Of a DNA stretch of 64,000 nt, positions 40,845-50,145 are shown piece after piece. How positions within the stretch are numbered: the stretch's first letter is position 1; every line of letters starts with the position of its first letter. Both the position numbers and the translations under genes were made by a program. A model generated the notes under the pieces. That model saw only the letters and a program-made list of their open reading frames with translations, was not told where the DNA came from and did not search any database. The stretch comes from an uncultured Rikenellaceae bacterium. GTDB taxonomy: Bacteria > Bacteroidota > Bacteroidia > Bacteroidales > Rikenellaceae. The stretch covers positions 23,767 to 87,766 of the forward strand of contig CAJGBR010000001.1 of the NCBI GenBank assembly GCA_904501625.1. The letters are read 5' to 3'.

Positions 40845-40859
40845 AAATCGGATCCTCGA

Positions 40860-41843
40860 TTACTCGACTACATTCAGATTCGGAGTACGGAAAATCCGAA
40901 ATTCCCCATTTTCATCATATATCAGCAGTGCGTTAATCTCAGGATGTTCGGCAAGAAATTTTTTGGAATTTTCGAGACCGATAATCATAAAAAATGTTCC
41001 CAGAGCATCTGCAGTTGCAGCATTTTGAGCTAAAACTGTCGCAGACAACAACGAACTCACTATGGGCAATCCTGTCTTGGGATTTATCGTATGAACAATC
41101 TTTCGACCAATCGAATCGGTATAGAATTTACGATAGTTGCCAGAAGTTGCCAATCCGTTATTATTCATCACTATCTTCTGAATCAAATCATTTCCTGGTA
41201 GATAGTTACCTTCACGCGGAGAATCAATTCCCACCACCCAAGGTTTATTTGCAAGTTTTTCTCCACGTGCAAAAATTTCACCTCCGATTTCAATCAGATA
41301 ATTTTTAATTCCGCGTTGATCAAAAACCTCTGCTAACTTATCAACGGTATAGCCCTGAGCAATAGCATTCAGGTCAATCTGGACTCGCCTGTCCGACCGA
41401 TGAAGACGATTACCCTCTATTGCAATCTTGTCATAGCCAACAAATTGCAATAATGAATCGATATTGGGCGATTGAATTGCCTTCTCTCGACCAAAACCAT
41501 AAGCCCTCACCAATGGCATTATCGTAACATCAAAGAATCCGTCACTCAGGCGACTCATCTCGAGAGAGTGATGCAGACAGATTTTCAGATGAGAATCCAA
41601 TGAATCAGTTTCGCCACGATTTATTTTACTCAATAACGAATTGGGATTATAAATTGAAACTGAATTATCAATCTCTTCGAACAACGAATCTATAGCATTA
41701 CGTAGTCCTATGGTCGTATCTTGTGCGATAACTATGTGATATGTAGACCCTTGTGCCATTCCATCAATAATTGTGATGTTTGACTTTTGTGCACAACCAA
41801 CCATTATCAGTACCGAGAGCAATACAAGTGATATAGATTTCAT
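40860..41843 (-). CDS. apbE: FAD:protein FMN transferase
   Basis: A 327-residue lipoprotein with lipobox IMVGC (Cys17). The ApbE family features are GMAQGSTYHIV, NSLLSKINRG, DLNAIAQGYTVDKLAE, IEIGGEIFARG and HTINPKTG. It attaches FMN covalently to threonine in exported or membrane flavoproteins such as Rnf and NQR subunits. No such complex is in the window. It is a single gene, tail to tail with yraN. Confidence 0.95.
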   Translation of the reverse strand: MKSISLVLLSVLIMVGCAQKSNITIIDGMAQGSTYHIVIAQDTTIGLRNAIDSLFEEIDNSVSIYNPNSLLSKINRGETDSLDSHLKICLHHSLEMSRLSDGFFDVTIMPLVRAYGFGREKAIQSPNIDSLLQFVGYDKIAIEGNRLHRSDRRVQIDLNAIAQGYTVDKLAEVFDQRGIKNYLIEIGGEIFARGEKLANKPWVVGIDSPREGNYLPGNDLIQKIVMNNNGLATSGNYRKFYTDSIGRKIVHTINPKTGLPIVSSLLSATVLAQNAATADALGTFFMIIGLENSKKFLAEHPEINALLIYDENGEFRIFRTPNLNVVE

Positions 41844-41910
41844 CTCAATAAAATTAGTTTAAAAGTTAAAAATCAACAACAAAGATAGTGAATCTCCGAG
41901 AAATAATCGT

Positions 41911-41918
41911 TATCTTTG
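41911..41918 (+). promoter_or_regulatory. -7 element of the S46 peptidase gene
   Basis: TATCTTTG, 26 bases before the ATG. No clear -33 element. Confidence 0.5.
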
Positions 41919-41943
41919 GCGTGGGTATAAAATTTTTTAAATA

Positions 41944-44055
41944 ATGAAGAAATCGATACTTTTTATTCTGTCCGCCCTGCTGGTTGCGGGAGCGCACTTG
42001 GAAAGCCGTGCAGATGAAGGTATGTGGTTGCCGAGTACAATCAGCAAAACACGCATCAAACAAATGCAACAACGCGGTTTGAAACTCAAAGCTGAAGATT
42101 TGTACAACGAAAATGGAACCTCGCTTAAAGATGCGATTGTATTGTTCGGCACAGGTTGTACCGGGGAACTCATTTCAGGCGAAGGCTTATTATTGACCAA
42201 CCATCACTGCGGTTACTCTGCTATCCAAAGTCATAGTACTGTAGAACACGACTACCTAACCAACGGTTTCTGGGCAATGAATCGCAGTGAAGAATTGCCA
42301 ACAGGACTGACTGTATCTTTCCTTGTTAGAATGGAAGATGTAACCGAACAGGTTTTAGCTGGCGTTACAGACCAAATGTCCAAAGAAGAACGTTCAGAAT
42401 TAATCAACAAAAATTCGGAAGCTGTTAAAGCAAAGGCTGCTGAGGGCAACTCTTACAAAATTGACATTAAACCACTGTTCTATGGCAATCAATACTTTAT
42501 GTACGTATTTGAAGTTTTCGAAGATGTGCGTATGGTAGGAGCACCGCCATCATCAATCGGCAAATTCGGCGGTGATACAGACAACTGGGTATGGCCACGT
42601 CATACAGGCGACTTCTCATTGTTCCGCGTATATGCAGACAAGAACAATCGTCCTGCGAAATACTCTCCGGATAACGTACCTTATCGTCCGAAAAAATTCT
42701 TCACACTTGCAACTCAAGGTGCGCAAGAGGGCGATTTCACATTCGTATACGGATTCCCGGGTAGCACTCAGGAGTATCTGCTCTCTGATGGTATAGATTA
42801 TATTGCCAATTACAGCGACCCTGCTAAGATTGCTCTGAGAACTATGCGTCTTGATGTGATGAACAAATATCAATCATCAGACCCAGCAATCAGAATCAAA
42901 TATGCATCAAAAAATGCCAATGTCTCTAATGCGTGGAAAAAATGGCAAGGAGAAATGAAAGGCATCAAACGTCTGGGTACGGTTGACAAAAAACGCAAAC
43001 TCGAAGAACAATATATGGCTTGGGCACAGGATAAGCCTGCTTATAAAGATATTATCCCGCAAATGAGAGATCTGTATGACCAGATGGATAAGTATGCACT
43101 GATGTTTGATTACTATAATGAAGCATTCCGTGCAATGGAATTTGTTGCATTCGCAGAACGTCTGAGCCGTCTTAAAACAAAAGATGAAAAGGTTTCTTCA
43201 GCAAAAGGCCACTTCAAGAACTATGTTGCTCAGATTGACAAAGAGATCTCACTGTTGATGTTTGCAAAATATATTGAAAATATGCCGATGGAATATAGAA
43301 CTTGTGCAGATGAGAAATGTACCAAATGTGGAAATGTTCCGGTCGAAAAGGTTATCGAAAATATATTCGCAAATTCTGCACTCGTAGACCAGGCTAAATT
43401 TGAAACCCTGATGCAACAAGAAAATGCAGAGGAGGCTCTGAATAATGACATTGCTATGAAATTCTTCGTGAAATATCGCGATGCATTTGCTAAACACGTA
43501 TTCCCAGAATATCGTCGTCTGTCAATTGAGATTACCGACAACTATCGCATCTATATGCGAGGTTTAATGGAATTCCAAACAGATCGTTCATTCTATCCTG
43601 ATGCAAACCTTACACTGAGAATCGCATACGGTCGCGTAGAAGGTTACCAACCGTCTGACGGTATGACCTACAAAAGCCATACTACAATCGATGGAATTAT
43701 GCAAAAGGATAATCCAGACATCTACGACTATGATATTCCGCAAAGACTCCGCGATGTATACGCAGCAAAAGATTATGGTCGTTGGGCTGTAAATGGCACA
43801 GTTCCCGTAGCATTTGTTGCATCTAACCACACAACAGGTGGCAACTCAGGCAGTCCGATTCTCAATGCACGTGGCGAACTGCTCGGTGCAAACTTTGACC
43901 GCACTTGGGAAGGTACTATGAGTGACTTGGAATACGACCCAGTAGTTTGTCGTAACATCTCGGTAGATATTCGTTACGTACTGTTTGTAATTGACAAAAT
44001 AGGCGGAGCAAGTTATCTGTTCGACGAGATGCAATTCTCAAAGAGAAAAAGATAA
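41944..44055 (+). CDS. S46 dipeptidyl peptidase, DPP11-like
   Basis: A 703-residue secreted protein with a signal peptide (about residues 1-23). The trypsin-like catalytic site is split: His in TNHHCGY near residue 88, Ser635 in GGNSGSP. Arg653 in NFDRTWEG lies 18 residues after the Ser, as in Porphyromonas DPP11 (Ser655, Arg673), where Arg selects Asp or Glu at P1; DPP7 has Gly there. So this enzyme probably releases Xaa-Asp or Xaa-Glu dipeptides in the periplasm. It is a single gene with a terminator. Confidence 0.9.
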   Translation: MKKSILFILSALLVAGAHLESRADEGMWLPSTISKTRIKQMQQRGLKLKAEDLYNENGTSLKDAIVLFGTGCTGELISGEGLLLTNHHCGYSAIQSHSTVEHDYLTNGFWAMNRSEELPTGLTVSFLVRMEDVTEQVLAGVTDQMSKEERSELINKNSEAVKAKAAEGNSYKIDIKPLFYGNQYFMYVFEVFEDVRMVGAPPSSIGKFGGDTDNWVWPRHTGDFSLFRVYADKNNRPAKYSPDNVPYRPKKFFTLATQGAQEGDFTFVYGFPGSTQEYLLSDGIDYIANYSDPAKIALRTMRLDVMNKYQSSDPAIRIKYASKNANVSNAWKKWQGEMKGIKRLGTVDKKRKLEEQYMAWAQDKPAYKDIIPQMRDLYDQMDKYALMFDYYNEAFRAMEFVAFAERLSRLKTKDEKVSSAKGHFKNYVAQIDKEISLLMFAKYIENMPMEYRTCADEKCTKCGNVPVEKVIENIFANSALVDQAKFETLMQQENAEEALNNDIAMKFFVKYRDAFAKHVFPEYRRLSIEITDNYRIYMRGLMEFQTDRSFYPDANLTLRIAYGRVEGYQPSDGMTYKSHTTIDGIMQKDNPDIYDYDIPQRLRDVYAAKDYGRWAVNGTVPVAFVASNHTTGGNSGSPILNARGELLGANFDRTWEGTMSDLEYDPVVCRNISVDIRYVLFVIDKIGGASYLFDEMQFSKRKR

Positions 44056-44074
44056 TTAATACTGACCTAAGAAC

Positions 44075-44112
44075 AGAATTGTCATCTCAATTAGAGGTGG
44101 CAATTCTTTTTT
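44075..44112 (+). terminator. Terminator of the S46 peptidase gene
   Basis: AGAATTG with CAATTCT and CATCTC with GAGGTG form a long stem with small internal mismatches, followed by six Ts. Confidence 0.85.
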
Positions 44113-44144
44113 GAATCTCGCCCCAACTATACTGAATATAAGAC

Positions 44145-44175
44145 ATAAAAAAGGCTGTCTCAAGAGGACAGCCTT
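44145..44175 (-). terminator. Terminator of the ferredoxin gene
   Basis: AAGGCTGTC pairs with GACAGCCTT around a 7-base loop. On the minus strand a run of seven Ts follows. Confidence 0.9.
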
Positions 44176-44197
44176 CTAATCGTCATCAGAAATACGA

Positions 44198-44371
44198 TTA
44201 TTCCGGGTGAATTGCTTCCACTGGGCAAACGCCTGCACAAGTACCACATTCAGTACACATACTCGGATCGATTACTGAGAATCCATCACCTTCGCTGATA
44301 GCGCCCACCGGGCATTCTGGAATACAAGCACCACAAGCGATGCAAGTATCTTCTGAAATTTTGTAAGCCAT
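44198..44371 (-). CDS. 2[4Fe-4S] ferredoxin
   Basis: A 57-residue protein read from the ATG at 44371 to the TAA at 44198. Two cluster motifs are visible: Cys10, 13, 16 and 20 (CIACGACIPEC) and Cys39, 42, 45 and 49 (CTECGTCAGVC), each followed by Pro. It is a clostridial-type ferredoxin and a low-potential electron carrier in the cytosol. It is a single gene with its own promoter (TACATTTG at 44411-44404) and terminator. Confidence 0.96.
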   Translation of the reverse strand: MAYKISEDTCIACGACIPECPVGAISEGDGFSVIDPSMCTECGTCAGVCPVEAIHPE

Positions 44372-44403
44372 AGTATTTAATTATTAAATGTAAATTTACG
44401 CTG

Positions 44404-44435
44404 CAAATGTAGCGAATAATTTTCAAATGCAACAA
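44404..44435 (-). promoter_or_regulatory. Promoter of the ferredoxin gene
   Basis: Minus strand TTG (44435-44433), 21 bases, TACATTTG (44411-44404), about 32 bases before the ATG. Confidence 0.65.
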
Positions 44436-44448
44436 TTTTTTGAAATTA

Positions 44449-45633
44449 TTATCTAAAATCGTCGCAAATCACATTTATTGCCAAACAACACAACAATTTT
44501 GCCACTGTCGGCAAGTTCGAATCATCGGGATTGAAATTTGCACAATGGGCATCGTTACTACCGACACCTGCTCCGAATCTGTAAAACATCGATGGTGCGA
44601 CACTGCCATAAAAGCCGAAATCTTCAGCTGTCATCTTTATGGGCTGTTCGATCACATTTTCCCGACCTACTACCTTCTGAGCAACTAAGACAGATGCCGC
44701 CGTAAGTTGCGAATCATTTATAACAGAAGGATAGCCCGGAGAGAATTGCACATCAATATTCGTACGACTTGAAACAGCAAGACCTGAGGCTATTTCACGT
44801 ATTCTGTTTTTAATCTCTACACGCCATACCTCATCTATGGTTCTCATCGTTCCGCACATTGTCACTTCTGATGGTATCACATTCGTTGCTCCGAGAGCCT
44901 CTACACGTCCAATCGAAATAATCGTAGGAGTCATCGGATTGCAATTTCGTGCAGCAATCTGTTGCAGTGCCACAATCAACTGAGCCGACGTCAATACCGT
45001 ATCCGAATATTTGTGCTGCATTGCAGCGTGTCCTCCCGAACCGCTTACCTTGATATGAATCTCATCAGCAGATGCCATACACTGTCCAGAACGGAATCCA
45101 AAAAGATTATTTGCCATTCCTGCTTCGATATGTTGTCCGATAACAGCTCGTGGCTTAATGCCATCAAATAGTCCTGATGCAATAATCTCAGAAGCTCCTC
45201 CTGGAGCGACCTCTTCTCCTGGTTGAAAAATTCCCCAAACCGTACCATCAAACTCCTCTGAGAGACTTTTCAGTCCAATCAATGCACCCATTAATGCAGC
45301 CGTATGCAGATCGTGTCCGCAAGCGTGCATTACGCCATCAGTATCCGCAGCAAATTCAAGTCCCGTTGACTCTTGTATCGGCAAAGCATCAATATCTGCC
45401 CGCAAAATAACGGGGTGCTGAGGATCGGGATTTTTACCATTGACCACTGCAAGGACTCCAGTTTTGACAATAGACTTACACTCGATTCCCTCTTTTTCGA
45501 GTTCAGATTTTATAAATTCAGCAGTTCGATACTCCTCAAAAGATAGTTCAGCCATTCGATGTAGAGTGCGTCTGAAGTTGACAATTCTTTCTCCCAGCAA
45601 TTCAAACTGTCTGGAAATAGCATTTAATTCCAT
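44449..45633 (-). CDS. M20 family amidohydrolase
   Basis: A 394-residue metal enzyme from the ATG at 45633; the frame runs 17 codons further upstream, across the -7 element. Motifs are LRADIDALPIQES, HACGHDLHTAALMGA, FQPGEEVAPGGA and TAEDFGFY, as in N-acyl-amino-acid amidohydrolases and hippurate hydrolases. It would hydrolyse the amide bond of N-acylated amino acids or small peptides in the cytosol. It has no signal peptide. It is divergent from leuS. The exact substrate is unknown. Confidence 0.9.
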   Translation of the reverse strand: MELNAISRQFELLGERIVNFRRTLHRMAELSFEEYRTAEFIKSELEKEGIECKSIVKTGVLAVVNGKNPDPQHPVILRADIDALPIQESTGLEFAADTDGVMHACGHDLHTAALMGALIGLKSLSEEFDGTVWGIFQPGEEVAPGGASEIIASGLFDGIKPRAVIGQHIEAGMANNLFGFRSGQCMASADEIHIKVSGSGGHAAMQHKYSDTVLTSAQLIVALQQIAARNCNPMTPTIISIGRVEALGATNVIPSEVTMCGTMRTIDEVWRVEIKNRIREIASGLAVSSRTNIDVQFSPGYPSVINDSQLTAASVLVAQKVVGRENVIEQPIKMTAEDFGFYGSVAPSMFYRFGAGVGSNDAHCANFNPDDSNLPTVAKLLCCLAINVICDDFR

Positions 45634-45656
45634 TCTAAAATATTCGATTTCAACAT

Positions 45657-45664
45657 CAAAAGTA
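45657..45664 (-). promoter_or_regulatory. -7 element of the M20 gene
   Basis: Minus strand TACTTTTG, 24 bases before the ATG at 45633. Confidence 0.45.
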
Positions 45665-45706
45665 ATGAAAATTATTAAAAGCAAGATTTTTTTCTGAAAA
45701 AAATCT

Positions 45707-45714
45707 TACTTTTG
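45707..45714 (+). promoter_or_regulatory. -7 element of leuS-ruvA
   Basis: TACTTTTG, 32 bases before the leuS ATG. Divergent from the M20 promoter about 45 bases away. Confidence 0.5.
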
Positions 45715-45745
45715 TAGATTACTTGGAATCAAAAGAAATAAATAT

Positions 45746-48508
45746 ATGGAATACGATTTTAAAAGGATTGAGAGCTATTGGCAAAGCTATTGGCAAGAAC
45801 ACCAAACATATCGAGTAACCGAAGATGCAACAAAACCCAAATTTTATGTATTGGATATGTTCCCCTATCCATCTGGAGCAGGGCTGCACGTAGGTCATCC
45901 TCTTGGATATATTGCATCAGACATATATAGTCGCTATAAGCGTCAACGCGGATTCAATGTTTTGCACCCAATGGGATACGACTCTTTCGGACTGCCCGCA
46001 GAACAATATGCAATCCAGACAGGTCAACACCCTGCAGTTACAACCGAAAAAAATGTTGCCCGTTATCGCGAACAACTTGACAAAATCGGATTCAGCTATG
46101 ATTGGTCTCGTGAAGTTAGAACGTGTGAGCCAGGTTACTACAAGTGGACTCAGTGGGCATTCCTCAAGATGTTTGCACACTACTATGACAACAATACTTG
46201 CAAGGCAGAACCAATCTCTACGCTGATTGAAAAATTTGAAAAAAACGGCACTCAAGATGTTGCTGCTGCCTGCTCACGTAAGATGACATTCTCAGCTGAA
46301 GAGTGGAACTCTTGGAGTGAAGCTCGTAAAGAAGAAGTTTTGCATAATTACCGTCTGGCCTTCAGAGCAGATACACTTGTGAATTGGTGTCCTGCACTCG
46401 GTACTGTACTGGCTAACGATGAGGTTAAAGATGGTTTGTCGGTCAGAGGAGGTTTCCCTGTTGAACAGAAACAGATGAAACAATGGCAATTAAGAGTAAC
46501 TGCTTATGCTGAACGTCTACTCAACGAATTGGATAACCTCGAGTGGAGTGACTCACTGAAGGATATTCAACGCAATTGGATTGGCCGCAGCGAGGGAGCC
46601 CAAATGTTCTTCCAAATTAAGAATAGTGATAAAAAATTAGAGATATTCACAACTCGTCCCGACACTGTTTTCGGAGTAACGTTTATGGTACTTGCACCTG
46701 AACATAAGTGGCTCTCGGAACTAACAACCAACGAGTATCGCGATCGAGTTGATGAATACGTAAACCAAACTAAAAAACGCTCTGAACGTGAACGTATGGC
46801 AGAGACCCGCCGTGTAAGCGGAGAATTCATCGGTGCATATGCGATTAATCCGTTCAATGGCGTTGAAATTCCGATTTATGTGAGTGACTATGTGTTGGCA
46901 GGCTACGGTACAGGTGCTATTATGGCTGTCCCAGCACACGACTCTCGCGATTGGGCATTTGCAAGACACTTCTCACTGCCGATTATTCCCGTGGTCGAAG
47001 GCGGCAACGTTGAAGAGGCTTCTTACGATGCAAAAGCAGGAAACCTTATCAACTCGGATTTCATCACTGGACTCGATGTCAAGGTTGCTATCAAGAAGAT
47101 GTTTGAGGAGATTGAGGTAAGAGGAATCGGTGCTCGTCAGGTTAACTACCGCTTGCGAGATGCAATTTTCAGTCGTCAGAGATATTGGGGCGAACCATTT
47201 CCGATTTACTACAAAGATAATATCGCCTACCCCCTGAATGAGTCTGACTTGCCACTCTGCTTGCCAAATATCGAAGACTTCGGTCCAACTCAAGAGGGTG
47301 AACCCCCACTTGCACGTGCTAAGGATTGGCAGCATACCGTAGGTGAACCTTTCGAATTGAGCACTATGCCTGGATTTGCAGGATCATCAGCATACTACCT
47401 GAGATATATGGATCCACATAACGACAAAGGACTTGTGTCAAAAGAGGCAAACGAATATTGGAGAAATGTCGATCTTTATGTCGGAGGTATCGAACACGCT
47501 ACGGGTCACCTGATATATTCACGTTTCTGGAATAAATTTTTGTTTGACTTAGGTTACGTTTGTGAATCTGAGCCATTCAAGAAGTTGGTAAATCAAGGAA
47601 TGATTCAAGGTCGTTCGAACTTTGTATACAGAATCAAGGGGACTAATAAATTCGTTTCTTGTGGACTGAAAAATCAATATGACACTCAGGAAATTCACGT
47701 AGATGTCAATATTGTTCGCAATGATGTACTCGATATCGAGGCTTACCGAATGTGGAATCCCGAGGCCAAAGATGCGGAATTTATACTTGAAGATGGAAAA
47801 TACATCTGCGGATGGACAATTGAAAAGATGTCAAAATCGATGTTCAACGTAGTAAATCCTGATAATATTGTCGAACAGTACGGAGCTGACACGTTGCGTA
47901 TGTACGAAATGTTCCTTGGCCCACTCGAACAATCAAAACCGTGGGATACGAATGGTATTGACGGAGTACACAAATTCCTGCGTAGATTCTGGCGTCTGTT
48001 CTTCGACAAAGATGGAAACAAGATTTTCAACGAAGAAAAGGCTAATGAAAAGGAACTGAAATCGTTACATAAGACAATCAAAAAAGTTTCGGAAGATATC
48101 GAGAATTTCTCGTTCAACACAGCAGTATCTGCATTTATGATCTGTATGAATGAACTCTCGGATTTGAAATGTAACAAACGAGAAATTATCGAACCTCTGA
48201 CAGCTTTGATTGCTCCGTTTGCACCTCATATGGCTGAAGAATTGTGGCACGTGCTGGGACACGAAACATCGGTTTGTGATGCAGAGTTCCCTTGTTTCGA
48301 AGAGAAATTCCTCGTCGAAAGTGCAATCGAATATCCTGTATCGTTCAACGGTAAAATGAGATTTAAAGTCACTCTGCCAGCGACACTTTCACCGAAAGAG
48401 ATCGAACAAGCTGTACTCGAAAATCCGGCTTCAGAGAAATACACCGAAGGACGTAAACCGAAAAAGGTTATTGTAGTTCCGGGTAAAATTGTGAACATTG
48501 TAATCTAA
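45746..48508 (+). CDS. leuS: Leucyl-tRNA synthetase
   Basis: A 920-residue class Ia synthetase. The HIGH-type motif is in PYPSGAGLHVGHPLGY, the editing domain contains TTRPDTVFGVTFMVLAPEH, and the KMSKS loop is in IEKMSKSMFNV. The C-terminal anticodon-binding part is complete. It charges tRNA-Leu. The next gene, ruvA, begins 8 bases after its stop, so the two are co-transcribed. Confidence 0.98.
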   Translation: MEYDFKRIESYWQSYWQEHQTYRVTEDATKPKFYVLDMFPYPSGAGLHVGHPLGYIASDIYSRYKRQRGFNVLHPMGYDSFGLPAEQYAIQTGQHPAVTTEKNVARYREQLDKIGFSYDWSREVRTCEPGYYKWTQWAFLKMFAHYYDNNTCKAEPISTLIEKFEKNGTQDVAAACSRKMTFSAEEWNSWSEARKEEVLHNYRLAFRADTLVNWCPALGTVLANDEVKDGLSVRGGFPVEQKQMKQWQLRVTAYAERLLNELDNLEWSDSLKDIQRNWIGRSEGAQMFFQIKNSDKKLEIFTTRPDTVFGVTFMVLAPEHKWLSELTTNEYRDRVDEYVNQTKKRSERERMAETRRVSGEFIGAYAINPFNGVEIPIYVSDYVLAGYGTGAIMAVPAHDSRDWAFARHFSLPIIPVVEGGNVEEASYDAKAGNLINSDFITGLDVKVAIKKMFEEIEVRGIGARQVNYRLRDAIFSRQRYWGEPFPIYYKDNIAYPLNESDLPLCLPNIEDFGPTQEGEPPLARAKDWQHTVGEPFELSTMPGFAGSSAYYLRYMDPHNDKGLVSKEANEYWRNVDLYVGGIEHATGHLIYSRFWNKFLFDLGYVCESEPFKKLVNQGMIQGRSNFVYRIKGTNKFVSCGLKNQYDTQEIHVDVNIVRNDVLDIEAYRMWNPEAKDAEFILEDGKYICGWTIEKMSKSMFNVVNPDNIVEQYGADTLRMYEMFLGPLEQSKPWDTNGIDGVHKFLRRFWRLFFDKDGNKIFNEEKANEKELKSLHKTIKKVSEDIENFSFNTAVSAFMICMNELSDLKCNKREIIEPLTALIAPFAPHMAEELWHVLGHETSVCDAEFPCFEEKFLVESAIEYPVSFNGKMRFKVTLPATLSPKEIEQAVLENPASEKYTEGRKPKKVIVVPGKIVNIVI

Positions 48509-48515
48509 TTCGATT

Positions 48516-49103
48516 ATGTACGAATATTTTGAAGGTGCAGTTGCAGAACTCACACCTACATATGCTGTCATCGATGCTGTAGGAGTTGGATATATGATTA
48601 ACATCTCATTGCAGACATTTTCGGCCATCGGGAATGCATCTCGAACAAAACTTTTCACTCACTATATTGTGCGTGAAGATGCTCATATTTTGTATGGTTT
48701 TGCTACACGAGAAGAACGCGAATTGTTCCGTCTGCTGATTGGCGTATCTGGTGTCGGAGGGAATACTGCGAGAATGATACTCTCATCGTTCAAGGCTGAC
48801 GAACTGAGCAATATCATCTACAACGAACAGGCTCAGATACTCAAAACCGTAAAGGGATTAGGCCTTAAGACTGCCCAGAAGATTATTGTTGAACTAAAGG
48901 ATAAGGTGCAAGGCATAACCATCTCGACTGAAGCAAAAGAACAGGTAGCTACTGATAACGAAATTCTGTCTGAAGGAGTGTCTGCACTCACAATGTTGGG
49001 ATTCACGCGAGCTGCATCAGAAAAGGTACTGCGACAGATATTCAAAGAGAACCCATCTATTAGTATTGAAGACGCCATTAGGGCTGCACTCAAAAGGCTA
49101 TAA
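48516..49103 (+). CDS. ruvA: Holliday junction branch migration protein RuvA
   Basis: A 195-residue protein. The N-terminal OB fold (MYEYFEGAVAELTPTYAVIDAVGVGY), two helix-hairpin-helix regions (LLIGVSGVGGNTARMIL and LKTVKGLGLKTAQKIIVELKDK) and the C-terminal three-helix domain III are all present. It binds four-way junctions and loads RuvB, which is not in the window. It is coupled to leuS. Confidence 0.96.
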   Translation: MYEYFEGAVAELTPTYAVIDAVGVGYMINISLQTFSAIGNASRTKLFTHYIVREDAHILYGFATREERELFRLLIGVSGVGGNTARMILSSFKADELSNIIYNEQAQILKTVKGLGLKTAQKIIVELKDKVQGITISTEAKEQVATDNEILSEGVSALTMLGFTRAASEKVLRQIFKENPSISIEDAIRAALKRL

Positions 49104-49153
49104 AAATTTGACGGAATCTGCCACGTGCATCATTAATCGGTCCGTCCATTCAT

Positions 49154-49182
49154 ATACCCGTCTGCAAAGACGGGTATTCTTT
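49154..49182 (+). terminator. Terminator of leuS-ruvA
   Basis: ATACCCGTCT pairs with AGACGGGTAT over 10 base pairs around a GCAA loop, then TCTTTT. Confidence 0.9.
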
Positions 49183-49194
49183 TGAACCATACAA

Positions 49195-49224
49195 AACAAA
49201 AAGAGCACTCAATTGAGTGCTCTT
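49195..49224 (-). terminator. Terminator of tRNA-Asp
   Basis: A perfect inverted repeat AAGAGCACTC with GAGTGCTCTT around an AATT loop. On the minus strand it begins 2-3 bases after the tRNA and is followed by a T-rich tail. Confidence 0.9.
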
Positions 49225-49226
49225 TG

Positions 49227-49300
49227 CGGTATGGACGAGACTCGAACTCGCGACCTCCTGCGTGACAGGCAGGCATTCTAACCAGCTGAACTACCACACC
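49227..49300 (-). tRNA. tRNA-Asp (GTC)
   Basis: On the minus strand the acceptor arm GGTGTGG pairs with CCATACC (one G-U), with discriminator G. The anticodon loop CTGTCAC gives GTC. The T arm is GCGAG/CTCGT. CCA is not encoded. Confidence 0.95.
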
Positions 49301-49318
49301 GTTTGTCTTTCAACGATG

Positions 49319-49351
49319 CAAAGATACGTCAGTTTTTTTTTATTCACCAAA
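49319..49351 (-). promoter_or_regulatory. Promoter of tRNA-Asp
   Basis: Minus strand TTTG (49351-49348), 21 bases, TATCTTTG (49326-49319), about 19 bases before the tRNA. Confidence 0.75.
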
Positions 49352-49421
49352 TTTTTTTAAAGAAAAAATAATATTTTTTTAAAATATTTTATCTACAAAC
49401 TGAAAATGAGCAAGTTACAAA

Positions 49422-50138
49422 TCAACGATTAAGATGATACGAACTTACTGCGACGGTTGCAATGCTGATTTTTACATTCGGAACACTCCTCAAAATTTCT
49501 TCGGCAAGAGATTTTATCGTAGTTCCAGTTGTCAGCACATCATCTACAAGCAGAATATGTTTATTCTCAAATTTGTGTCTATTGACAACTTTAAAAGTAT
49601 TCGCCTTAAAATTTGACACACGTTGAACCTGTGACTTTCCGACCTGACTGACCGAATACTTCACACGCCTTACCGAGTTAAAATCAACATCGATGCCCGT
49701 CAGTTGTGAAATGCCACGACAAATTTCTTCTGTTTGATTATACTCTCGGCTCAGTCGGCGAAAGAAATGTATCGGAACAGGGACAAGAAAATCGACCTTC
49801 TGCCAACACTCAACATTTCGGATTGCCATTCCCAACATCTTGCCAAACTCATAGGCAATACGACGGTGACCATAATACTTCATCAAATGAATTGGTCTAT
49901 GCCAACGACTATTCTGATTATAAAAGAATAGCGAACAACCCCGCACAATGGGAAATTGTTCGCTAAATTTTTTAGTTATCGGATTCTGTTCGTGCAACCA
50001 ATATTCTGTCAAAGGCATATCCCATCGGCACTTCGTACAGAACACCGTCTCACGGGTTTCCAGCACACAACCACAAACTGGACATACCGGAGGATTGAAT
50101 ATACTGCCAAGTATTCTGGATATGTTTCTGACAAACAA
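49422..50138 (-). CDS. comF: ComF family phosphoribosyltransferase-like protein
   Basis: A 238-residue protein. The N-terminal zinc-binding part has CPVCG and CTKC, and the C-terminal PRT domain has LLVDDVLTTGTTIKS, the PRPP loop. An in-frame TGA immediately precedes the TTG codon at 50138, and no ATG comes before residue 40, so TTG is the likely start. ComF homologues serve in DNA uptake in some bacteria; their role in Bacteroidota is not established. It follows the DksA-like gene by 7 bases. Confidence 0.9.
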   Translation of the reverse strand: MFVRNISRILGSIFNPPVCPVCGCVLETRETVFCTKCRWDMPLTEYWLHEQNPITKKFSEQFPIVRGCSLFFYNQNSRWHRPIHLMKYYGHRRIAYEFGKMLGMAIRNVECWQKVDFLVPVPIHFFRRLSREYNQTEEICRGISQLTGIDVDFNSVRRVKYSVSQVGKSQVQRVSNFKANTFKVVNRHKFENKHILLVDDVLTTGTTIKSLAEEILRSVPNVKISIATVAVSSYHLNR

Positions 50139-50145
50139 TCAATTA

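Noticed and set aside
49195..49224. Perfect inverted repeat as a mobile-element end or attachment site beside tRNA-Asp
   Set aside because: It lies directly at the tRNA 3' end with a T-run and acts as a terminator; no integrase or duplicated tRNA end is seen.
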